NCBI GenBank assembly: GCA_039977295.1
Contig: JBDWDN010000012.1
Span: forward strand, 1 to 64,000
Length of the DNA stretch: 64,000 bases
Source of the DNA: Hellea sp039977295
GTDB taxonomy: Bacteria; Pseudomonadota; Alphaproteobacteria; Caulobacterales; Maricaulaceae
Direction: 5' to 3'
The number at the start of each line of letters is the position of its first letter. The stretch's first letter is position 1. Below the pieces are notes generated by a model. That model was given only the letters and a program-made list of their open reading frames with translations. It did not search any database and was not told the origin of the DNA. Position numbers and translations under genes: made by a program. Positions 1 through 7,224 of this stretch are shown here, in pieces.

Positions 1-1
1 T

Positions 2-202
2 GACGATGCCCTGGCGCGCTATGAGCGCATGGAACGTAAAGTCGATGAGCTTGAAGCCCATGTCGAAGCCTTTGATCTTGGATCAGGTGAAAGCCTTGAG
101 AGCCAATTTGCGGCCCTCCAAGCGGATGAAGCTGTCGAAGACGAGCTTGCAGCCTTAAAAGCAAGCCTCAAAGCACCCGCTAAAAAAGCGGCGAAGAAGT
201 AA
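2..202 (+). CDS. pspA: PspA/IM30 phage shock protein, C-terminal part
   Basis: The window opens inside this gene; only the last 66 codons are present, ending in TAA at 200-202. The visible part reads as a charged helix containing RYERMERKVDELEAH followed by a Leu/Ala/Glu-rich helix and a Lys/Ala tail, as in the C-terminal coiled coil of PspA/IM30 proteins. PspA coats stressed inner membrane and, in the family, restrains the activator PspF. pspB and pspC follow on the same strand after a 106-bp gap, which supports the call. The missing N-terminus means membrane-binding and hexamer regions cannot be checked. Confidence 0.85.
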   Translation, partial: DDALARYERMERKVDELEAHVEAFDLGSGESLESQFAALQADEAVEDELAALKASLKAPAKKAAKK

Positions 203-308
203 TAGAATAGGTTCGGGTCTTGGTAGCTTAAGGGCAGTTCCCCCTTCAACACTCCCTAAATACCATGCCCGAGCCGTTACCCCAATACATAGCTTAAGAG
301 AGATTAAA

Positions 309-557
309 ATGAATCCTGGAGTATTAGCCCTGTTGATCCCAATCATTGCCATTGTTATGGGTATCGGATCTGGCATGCTGCGGCAGCATTATAAGCATAA
401 AGAGCGTATGAAAAATCATATGAGCGTTGATCAAATCGCAGAGCTGGGTCAGATGTCTAAAATGGCAAACATCCTTGAGCAGCGCGTTTCGGTTTTAAGC
501 CGTATTTTAGATGACGAAGTTCCAACTTGGAGAGAGAATAATGACAACACGATCTAA
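309..557 (+). CDS. pspB: Phage shock protein B
   Basis: An 82-residue inner-membrane protein with one N-terminal transmembrane helix (about residues 4-24) and a cytoplasmic amphipathic helix rich in Met, Lys and Glu, the size and layout of PspB. In the family PspB works with PspC to sense envelope stress and recruit PspA to the membrane. The start ATG follows AGAGAGATTAAA. The last 17 bases overlap pspC, so the two are translationally coupled. Confidence 0.9.
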   Translation: MNPGVLALLIPIIAIVMGIGSGMLRQHYKHKERMKNHMSVDQIAELGQMSKMANILEQRVSVLSRILDDEVPTWRENNDNTI

Positions 558-975
558 AAATTATGAGTGGGAAACTGTCTATGAAGAGCGCGCCTATAAT
601 CGCAACTCATTTAATGGAAAACGCCTACGCCGCAATAAGATAGACGGTGTTCTTGGCGGCGTCTGTGCAGGGTTCGGAGACTATCTTGGAATCAGCCACA
701 CGATAATGCGTATCATCTTTGTGCTTTGTGTTATCTTCCTTAGCTTTCCGCTTCTGGCCTATGTTCTATTATGGGTATTCGTTCCCAAGGATGAGCGCGT
801 GTCATACCGCCAGGTAAATCAATCGATCGCGGCGGCCCCAATAGCGCCTGCGCCGAGCTTCAGTCATGCGAAATCGAAGTTCCAATCATTAGAAGCACGT
901 CTGCAAGATATGGAACGCTCTATCACGAGCACAGAATGGAAATTACGCCGCGATTTTAGGGATCTGGAGGGGTAG
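541..975 (+). CDS. pspC: Phage shock protein C (PspC domain)
   Basis: A 144-residue protein. I start it at ATG 541 because GGAGAGAG lies just upstream; a further in-frame ATG at 511 lies inside pspB. The PspC domain spans about residues 28-90: a basic stretch with RLRRNKIDGVLGGVCAGF, then a long hydrophobic segment ending VLLWVFVPKDER. The C-terminal third is a charged helix (QSLEARLQDMERSI) able to form a coiled coil. PspC is the membrane sensor partner of PspB. The pspA-B-C order is the usual proteobacterial one; no pspF is in the window. Confidence 0.92.
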   Translation: MTTRSKNYEWETVYEERAYNRNSFNGKRLRRNKIDGVLGGVCAGFGDYLGISHTIMRIIFVLCVIFLSFPLLAYVLLWVFVPKDERVSYRQVNQSIAAAPIAPAPSFSHAKSKFQSLEARLQDMERSITSTEWKLRRDFRDLEG

Positions 976-1019
976 GGTGAATGCGGGCTTATTTGTTAGC
1001 ATGATGTTTCCAGCGTAGC

Positions 1020-1898
1020 TCATATCTTCATAGAGTTGATGAACTTCCCAATGGTTGGTTCAATCTCCGCATCCTTCAGAGTTGCTGCACTCACTGAAAA
1101 GTCGAGCTTTGCCGGATGCGGGACTGCAACAAGCCTTCTTGAGGCGACAAGCGGAGCGGCTATAGATTCAGGAACCGTCGTCACAACATCACTCTTCATT
1201 GCCAGATCTATGCACGCCGCCTGACTAAGTAATCGATAATGGGGAAAGCCGCTCTCTGTTAGAATGTCCCGAATCTTAGGGGATAAATTCGACGCAAAGA
1301 TTTGATCATAACCTGCGATTGCCCAGTTAAACGGCACGATTTCCTCCAAAGAAAAGCTTGTATGAGCAATTGGGTGATCCGGCCGAAAAATAATGACGTA
1401 AGGTTCGGTTGTGAGCGGTGTAATCTTCAGCAATTTACGATGGGGTAGTCCAGAAATTGTGTCGCTGTGATACACTAAAATATGGGATCGTCTTTGAACG
1501 AGTTCCTCTATTGCCAGAGCTGGCGGCATAGTTTGCGCATTTATCTTGGTCTTTGGAAAGTCTTGCCGAAAGGAGAGGATAGCAGGACCTACCACAGTTT
1601 CGAGAGCTGCTGGACCGCTCACAATGTTGAGATTGGGCTCTCCTCGAATAGTTTGTTCTCTGACATTTTCTGCAAACCCCAGCAAATCAACGGCCATGGG
1701 GTGCAAACGTTTGCCAGCTTCAGTGGGGGCCACTGTTCGCGTTGTCCGGTGGAATAAAGGCGTATTCCAATCCGCTTCCAGAGTTTTTATGCTTTTCGTA
1801 ATTGCAGAATGGGTCAGATGTAATTCCCCGGCAGCTTTAGAAAAGCTCCCTAATCGAAAGACGGCTTCGAAATGCCGAATAAGTCGTAAATCTATCAT
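1020..1898 (-). CDS. LysR-family transcriptional regulator
   Basis: A 292-residue LysR protein. Residues 1-60 form the winged helix (RHFEAVFRLGSFSKAAGELHL), with the helix-turn-helix at SKAAGELHLTHSAITKSIKTLE. The rest is a two-lobed effector-binding domain. It is divergent from the hydroxylase gene at 1990 with a 91-bp gap, the usual layout for a LysR regulator and its target. Its inducer is not readable from sequence. Confidence 0.9.
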   Translation of the reverse strand: MIDLRLIRHFEAVFRLGSFSKAAGELHLTHSAITKSIKTLEADWNTPLFHRTTRTVAPTEAGKRLHPMAVDLLGFAENVREQTIRGEPNLNIVSGPAALETVVGPAILSFRQDFPKTKINAQTMPPALAIEELVQRRSHILVYHSDTISGLPHRKLLKITPLTTEPYVIIFRPDHPIAHTSFSLEEIVPFNWAIAGYDQIFASNLSPKIRDILTESGFPHYRLLSQAACIDLAMKSDVVTTVPESIAAPLVASRRLVAVPHPAKLDFSVSAATLKDAEIEPTIGKFINSMKI

Positions 1899-1989
1899 AT
1901 GTTTCTAATGGTAACAAATATGGTCTTATAATTCAATTTATTTCAATAAGTGAAAAGAGTAGGGAGATTCCATAAACAAGGAGATCAAG

Positions 1990-2928
1990 GTGAGTTTAGA
2001 AGAGATTATTTCCGTCAAGGTCACACTATTGGCCCTGCCTATATTTTTTATCTCCATAGCCATTGAAATTGCTGCGAAGAAGTTTCTAAAAACGCGCGGC
2101 ACTTTGCATAGCGTGGATGATTCTGTCAGCATATTCATGGGACTCGTCAGCGTTGTCACAAATGGCGCAGCGGCCTTTATTACTGTGGGTTTGTTGTTCT
2201 GGGCAGCGCAGTTTCAGCTTTATACAATTCCGCTTACCCTCTGGGCAATTCTCGCTTGCTTTATTCTTGATGATTTGCGCTATTATTTGCATCACCGCAT
2301 TGCGCATCGATGCCGGTGGCCTTGGGCTATGCACATTATCCATCATTCCAGTCAGCGTTACTCTTTGGCTGTTGCCTTGCGGCAAGGGTGGACGAAGCAT
2401 TTTACAGGAACGACTTTGTTAAAGGTTCCTTTGGTTCTTATCGGCTTTGATCCCGTTTTGGTTATTTTCTGCGGCGCGGTGAACGCAGTTTATCAATTCT
2501 TCTTACACACAGAGAGCGTCCACAAACTCCCAAATTGGTATGAGGCCGTGTTCAATACGCCATCACATCACCGCGTCCATCATGGCAAAAACCCACAATA
2601 TTTGGATTCTAACTATGCCGGGACACTGATCATTTGGGATAAAATGTTTGGAACTTTTGTGCCCGAGGCCAAAGAGGCCTATCCAGATTATGGACTGGTA
2701 AAAGATTTTGAGACCTTTAACCCTTTCAAAATATTCATTCATGAGTATTGGGGCATTTTGAAGGATGTCTTTGGTCGCAATCGGTCTTTGAAGTCACGGC
2801 TGCTTTATATTCTAGCGCCTCCCGGATGGAGTCATGATGGCTCTCGCCAAACATCTGACGATATAAAGCGAGACTATTTCAACACTTTAGAACAATCTAG
2901 CAAAACAGACTTCCAAGCCGCGGAATAG
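1990..2928 (+). CDS. Fatty acid hydroxylase / sterol desaturase family membrane protein
   Basis: A 312-residue integral membrane di-iron oxygenase. The His clusters are visible: HHRIAH, then HIIHHSS, then HHRVHH near residue 197, the eight-histidine pattern of the family. Four or so hydrophobic segments surround them. The start is GTG at 1990, preceded by AGGAGATCAAG. Family members hydroxylate or desaturate sterols, carotenoids or lipid chains; the substrate here is unknown. The next gene begins 12 bp downstream, so the two form an operon probably controlled by the divergent LysR. Confidence 0.88.
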   Translation: MSLEEIISVKVTLLALPIFFISIAIEIAAKKFLKTRGTLHSVDDSVSIFMGLVSVVTNGAAAFITVGLLFWAAQFQLYTIPLTLWAILACFILDDLRYYLHHRIAHRCRWPWAMHIIHHSSQRYSLAVALRQGWTKHFTGTTLLKVPLVLIGFDPVLVIFCGAVNAVYQFFLHTESVHKLPNWYEAVFNTPSHHRVHHGKNPQYLDSNYAGTLIIWDKMFGTFVPEAKEAYPDYGLVKDFETFNPFKIFIHEYWGILKDVFGRNRSLKSRLLYILAPPGWSHDGSRQTSDDIKRDYFNTLEQSSKTDFQAAE

Positions 2929-2939
2929 AAAGCCCACCC

Positions 2940-3527
2940 ATGCCTCCACATTACGCAATATCAGAAGCCTTTATAGTTATCGCCGCTCTTTATTGCGCCT
3001 GGAAACTTACGCGAAATTCTCAATGGATAGGCGCTTTAGGTGTTTTATTATTTGGAGCGGCGGCCTCTATCGGGGTGTATCGTTTCCCCAGCGGGCAAGT
3101 TGCAGAGTTAGCCTCTATTCACCGATGGGCGGGTCAAATTGGCGGTCTGGCGGGAATGGGATTAATTGGCATTGAGTTTCTTACCAAAGCAGCCCCTAAG
3201 ACAAAAAGCTCCGTGCTAAAATGGGGCTTTCTCATTATACTCTTAGCAATGGTTCTGACGGCAAACGTCAAAACTGCTCTAGCCGTTCCGTTTTTTCTCT
3301 TATGGTCAATCATAACCATAGCCGCGGCCTTCGCTCTACCAGCGGGCTCTATTCTAAGACGTTTGGGCTTTGCCGCGATAGCAAGCATCATGCTGCTAAA
3401 TGTCATTTTTATTCGGCAATCAAATAGTCTTAGCCAAGATATGAGCTGGCACATTTTTCACATGCTCATCGCCATATGGGTTTTTGGTATATACTGCATG
3501 CTGACGTGGCAAACCAAAACAAGGTAA
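2940..3527 (+). CDS. Multi-pass membrane protein, unknown function
   Basis: A 195-residue hydrophobic protein with about six predicted helices and a short positively charged C-terminus (WQTKTR). Charged or histidine positions inside the membrane region include HRWAGQ, WHIFHML. I do not recognise the family with confidence. It starts 12 bp after the hydroxylase stop, without a good Shine-Dalgarno sequence, so translational coupling is likely and a role alongside the hydroxylase is plausible. Confidence 0.75.
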   Translation: MPPHYAISEAFIVIAALYCAWKLTRNSQWIGALGVLLFGAAASIGVYRFPSGQVAELASIHRWAGQIGGLAGMGLIGIEFLTKAAPKTKSSVLKWGFLIILLAMVLTANVKTALAVPFFLLWSIITIAAAFALPAGSILRRLGFAAIASIMLLNVIFIRQSNSLSQDMSWHIFHMLIAIWVFGIYCMLTWQTKTR

Positions 3528-3666
3528 GTTCCATAACGGAGGCATTCCGCCTTTTAAGGTGATTACGAAATATGTGCCTGGAGCCCACGAATTATACCCA
3601 AAATTAGGAAGTCTCTGAGCTAAGAGTGTGCTGTGTCTCAACGCCAGATAAATATTTCTTGACAAT

Positions 3667-3699
3667 GCGCAAATATTTGCGCAAATATTTTCTTATAAT
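3667..3699 (+). promoter_or_regulatory. Nested palindromes over the marR promoter, probable MarR operator
   Basis: A perfect 16-bp palindrome GCGCAAATATTTGCGC (3667-3682) overlaps a perfect 20-bp palindrome AAATATTTGCGCAAATATTT (3671-3690). A TATAAT -10 box follows at 3694-3699, 18 bp before the marR start codon. The overlap suggests autoregulation by the MarR protein, by analogy with MarR-family operators. Confidence 0.65.
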
Positions 3700-3716
3700 T
3701 TTAAGAGGCGACTTTT

Positions 3717-4211
3717 ATGTCTGATTTGCGAAGTCCGCAATTTGGAGCGATTTTATATCGCGCGAGCGAGTTGATCAGTATTCAAGGGGCTAAGGTCTTT
3801 GACCTTTTAGGCATAAGTCTTCACGCGAATAAAATTTCAATTGTTCTCGCCATCCATGAGAAAGGCGCGCTGTCCTCAACTGAAATATCTCAACATATCG
3901 GTATATCGCGTCAGCTGATCGAAAGCCGTTTGAAGAGTAGCGTGAGCGCCGGGTTTTTTACGCAGCTTCCAGATCCAAATGACTCGCGGAAGAAAATATA
4001 TGACATATCTGAAGGATCGCGGGAGGAGGCGGCGCGTATCGTTTCGATTATGATTGACTTTGAGCAAGTCTATTCAGTGCTGTGGGATGAAATTGGCGTT
4101 GATCTCGAGAGCTCATTAAAGCTCATGGAACGGGCCTTATCTCGTACCTCTTTGGAGCATAGGCTCTGTGATGCTTTTCCGAAATATTCAGATGAAATGA
4201 AAGACCTGTAA
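3717..4211 (+). CDS. MarR-family winged-helix regulator
   Basis: A 164-residue protein with the MarR layout: N-terminal helices, then a winged helix at about residues 40-95 (ALSSTEISQHIGISRQLIES as helix-turn-helix; DPNDSRKKIYDIS as wing), then C-terminal dimerisation helices. The conserved wing Asp/Arg pair is present. A strong double palindrome sits directly upstream. The S41 peptidase gene follows 62 bp later on the same strand and may be a target or co-transcribed. Confidence 0.88.
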   Translation: MSDLRSPQFGAILYRASELISIQGAKVFDLLGISLHANKISIVLAIHEKGALSSTEISQHIGISRQLIESRLKSSVSAGFFTQLPDPNDSRKKIYDISEGSREEAARIVSIMIDFEQVYSVLWDEIGVDLESSLKLMERALSRTSLEHRLCDAFPKYSDEMKDL

Positions 4212-4273
4212 CGCGGGGTTTTAACCGGGGCCCAGCAGGCAGAGTTAATCAGCCTCAAGAAGGATATATCCAT

Positions 4274-5515
4274 ATGACCCATGCCGTTTATAAAATGATT
4301 TCGCTTCCTCTTTTTACTGCGGTGATGGCGAGTTGCTCAAACCCATCGCAATCGGCGCCTGATGGGGCCGTAGGCTTTGACCTTCTGTCTGATATTAACG
4401 TCATTTGTAAGGAGGTGCCCAAAAAATATGCTTATTTTGAAGCGCGGGCGGCGCATTGGCCTGAAACGTGCGAGCGCGCAAGACAGGAAGCCTCACGCGT
4501 AGAAAGCCGGAAAGGGGCCCTCGAGGTTTTAGAGCGTGTCGTTGATGACCTTTATGATCCTCACATTGGCCTAAACACAAATAACCAAAACTCTCCGAGG
4601 CTTATTCCGTCGGGGTCTGACCTTTGGATTGAGACCGTAGAGGATAAACATATCGTGACGGCTGTGAGGCCAAAGAGCGGAGCAGCAGAGGCTGGCATCC
4701 GGGTTGGTGATGCACTTGTCAGTTTTAATCAAATGATGCCTCGAGATTTAGCATTGACGCGTATTCATGCTGGCCAAGACTCTATGAACGAAAATCGTCA
4801 AAGATGGGCCATTAACGCCGCTATTGCGGGCCGGCGTTCGGAATCCCGCAATATAGAAATTCGCCGCGGTGAAGATGTGTTTTCATTTAGTTTAGCGGCG
4901 CCTGAGGTATCGCTGCCAGATGAAACTGTTACGTCTAAAATCTTCTCAGAGCGCGTTGGTTACATCCGTTTCAATAACAGCCTTGGCAATTCGTCTACTG
5001 TATCCGCTTTCAATTTAGCGCTTAATGATATGAGGCAAACAGACGGCCTTATTATTGACCTCAGAGAAACGCCTAGCGGCGGTAGCACGAATGTGGCCGA
5101 GCCAATTCTAGGGCGGTTTATTGCCAAAAAAACGGCCTATCAACGCACGGTTTTTCGCAATGGAATTTTCAATAATCGCGCCGTCAAACCCTCCGGTGAG
5201 TGGACTTATGATAAGCCTGTGATCGTATTGGTTGGGCGCTGGACGGGCAGTATGGGCGAAGGGATGGCGATCGGGTTTGACGGGATGAAGCGCGGACATG
5301 TCATGGGGAGTAAAATGGCGAGGCTTGCGGGCGGAACGAAGTCAATAAAGCTGAAAAAGACTGGAATTTCCTTGAACTTTCCGGCCTATGACCTCCACCA
5401 CCTAGATGGCACACCGCGCCATAATTGGGAGCCTTCTGACCGAGCTGTCGCTGATAATGGTGCTCAAAAAGATATAGTTTTAGAACGCGCTATTTCAAAG
5501 CTTCAAGGTAAATAA
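4274..5515 (+). CDS. S41-family C-terminal processing peptidase, lipoprotein
   Basis: A 413-residue exported protein. The N-terminus has a hydrophobic stretch and lipobox VMASC, so it is probably lipid-anchored in the periplasm. A PDZ-like region lies at about residues 120-165 (SGAAEAGIRVGDALVSFN). The S41 domain follows, with the nucleophile-region motif TGSMGEG placing the candidate catalytic Ser at 326, and DLRETPSGG at about 265. These serine peptidases cleave exposed C-termini; the substrate is unknown. A second S41 gene is at 18.6 kb. Confidence 0.85.
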   Translation: MTHAVYKMISLPLFTAVMASCSNPSQSAPDGAVGFDLLSDINVICKEVPKKYAYFEARAAHWPETCERARQEASRVESRKGALEVLERVVDDLYDPHIGLNTNNQNSPRLIPSGSDLWIETVEDKHIVTAVRPKSGAAEAGIRVGDALVSFNQMMPRDLALTRIHAGQDSMNENRQRWAINAAIAGRRSESRNIEIRRGEDVFSFSLAAPEVSLPDETVTSKIFSERVGYIRFNNSLGNSSTVSAFNLALNDMRQTDGLIIDLRETPSGGSTNVAEPILGRFIAKKTAYQRTVFRNGIFNNRAVKPSGEWTYDKPVIVLVGRWTGSMGEGMAIGFDGMKRGHVMGSKMARLAGGTKSIKLKKTGISLNFPAYDLHHLDGTPRHNWEPSDRAVADNGAQKDIVLERAISKLQGK

Positions 5516-5663
5516 AAGTAAATTTCTACTGGCCTTTAGCAACGTAGGCGATGCTTTCAAAATTGAGCGGTATTTTTGAGCGCATTTGTGTTAGCTAGAG
5601 ATATGCATAATGTAATGATCCGGATTGAAGTCTCAGAAATGCCTCTAATCCACCATAGATACA

Positions 5664-5675
5664 CCTCTTTGGTTT
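5664..5675 (+). promoter_or_regulatory. 12-bp motif shared with the lipoprotein gene at 10 kb
   Basis: CCTCTTTGGTTT lies 13 bp before the exosortase start. The same 12 bases recur at 10019-10030, 17 bp before the lipoprotein start. It could be a common 5' leader or promoter element. No function can be assigned from two copies. Confidence 0.3.
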
Positions 5676-5688
5676 GATTCAATTGCCT

Positions 5689-7224
5689 ATGGAAGCCGCC
5701 TCAGAAAAATTGACACACAACACAGTCTCTGGCCAGGCTGCTTTGTCTGCGCTGGGGCTTGCGGGTTTAGTGGCTGGCTATGCACTCATAACACTGCCGG
5801 CTTTTATTTGGATTAAAAATGAACTGGAGCCGCAGCTTTTAATATTCACTTTCGCGGCTATTATTGTGGGTCTCATTTTGTTGATTTGGAAGTTTGGTCT
5901 TCCGGTGAAACCCCTAACTATTCCAGCTATTGGCCTCATCGCTATATCTGGATTACTCTCAAATTTTTCATTTCCAATTTTGCAGCAACTCAGTGCGAGC
6001 TTCGCCTTACTTGGCGTTTACGGTTTTTTTGCAGGGCTATCTGGCGTCTCTGATACGCTTTGGCGCAAGGGCCTTATCATGGGCGGCCTTACGGCATTAG
6101 CTCTGCCATTCGCGCTCGTGCCTGGGACGGGGATGGGATTTTATCTTCGGCTTCTTACGGCTGATGCGGCCGCGCAACTATTAGCGTTAATGGGGCACGC
6201 TTCACTTGGGGCGCATGATGTCTTGATTTTCGATAATGGGATTGCTCAGGTTGATTTGCCGTGTAGCGGCCTGAAAAGCCTGTTTACGGGAACGGCGTTT
6301 TTCTGCGTGGCCAGCCTTGTTCTGCGCCGCGAGGTCAATTTGAAATGGATAATTAGCTACTCAATTTTTGCAGGGCTATTGATCGTGGCCAATACTATTC
6401 GGGTGACGCTCTTAATTTGGATTTCCGAGGTTCTGCTTTACCGCGATATTGCCGAAACAATCCATATGCCGATGGGGCTAATGTTATTCTGCATCGTCTG
6501 TATGTGCGGTGTTTATATGCTTTATAAATTAAAGCCGTTTCGCTCTGGAGATAATGATAGAATCTCCAGTGCCAAAATCTCCAGTGAAAGATATGCTGCT
6601 CTAACATCAAGCTTGCTATGTGTTCTCATCGCAGCGATATTTATTGCCGCAATGGTGATGTCACCACCTCAGGACCTCAAGGGACGCGGGGCCGTCACAT
6701 TACCCAGTGATATGGCTGTTACGAGCGTGCAACTGACACCTACGGAAACGCGGTTCTTTGGCGCGAGGGAGCGCACCTTTGCGGGGAAATGGCTGTTTGA
6801 GTATCAAAATTTGTCTGGCTCTATGCTCGTTGTCAGAAGCGGCGCGGCGAACGGACTTCACGCACCTGAAGTCTGCATGCTTGGCAATGGTATTAGCGTC
6901 GATCATATGGAGTCGCGCGATTTTGGGGCTGGGCAATATCGTTTTCTGACCGTGGATAATGAGCGGCGCAATGCAGTCTATTGGATGCAGGGCGACCGAA
7001 CAATTACAGATGACTTTCGTAAACGTCTTAACAATTTCATATTTGGTCAGCAGGATGATTGGGTAATGGTCACAATATTGCTTGATGAGCGCCTTAATCT
7101 GGCTGAAACTTTAGAGAATACCGCATCACTTGAGAGCTTGATGCAAAAGCTGCAATCTCACTATGATGCAGAGATAAACCGAAAGCCCGAGAGACAGAAA
7201 GCAGATACGAATGAGCCTAGGTAA
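5689..7224 (+). CDS. Exosortase fused to EpsI-like domain
   Basis: A 511-residue inner-membrane protein if started at ATG 5689 (a TTG at 5674 is also in frame; neither has a clear ribosome site). About eight to ten N-terminal helices carry the exosortase catalytic triad: Cys192 in PCSGLKSL, Arg238 in ANTIRVT and His259 in IHMPMG. After about residue 320 a periplasmic EpsI-like (DUF3485-type) domain follows with HAPEVCMLGNG (His391, Cys396). Exosortases are transpeptidase-like enzymes that cut PEP-CTERM signals and hand proteins on to the envelope. The next gene overlaps it by 14 bp and encodes a protein with a PEP-CTERM-like tail, its likely substrate. Confidence 0.88.
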   Translation: MEAASEKLTHNTVSGQAALSALGLAGLVAGYALITLPAFIWIKNELEPQLLIFTFAAIIVGLILLIWKFGLPVKPLTIPAIGLIAISGLLSNFSFPILQQLSASFALLGVYGFFAGLSGVSDTLWRKGLIMGGLTALALPFALVPGTGMGFYLRLLTADAAAQLLALMGHASLGAHDVLIFDNGIAQVDLPCSGLKSLFTGTAFFCVASLVLRREVNLKWIISYSIFAGLLIVANTIRVTLLIWISEVLLYRDIAETIHMPMGLMLFCIVCMCGVYMLYKLKPFRSGDNDRISSAKISSERYAALTSSLLCVLIAAIFIAAMVMSPPQDLKGRGAVTLPSDMAVTSVQLTPTETRFFGARERTFAGKWLFEYQNLSGSMLVVRSGAANGLHAPEVCMLGNGISVDHMESRDFGAGQYRFLTVDNERRNAVYWMQGDRTITDDFRKRLNNFIFGQQDDWVMVTILLDERLNLAETLENTASLESLMQKLQSHYDAEINRKPERQKADTNEPR

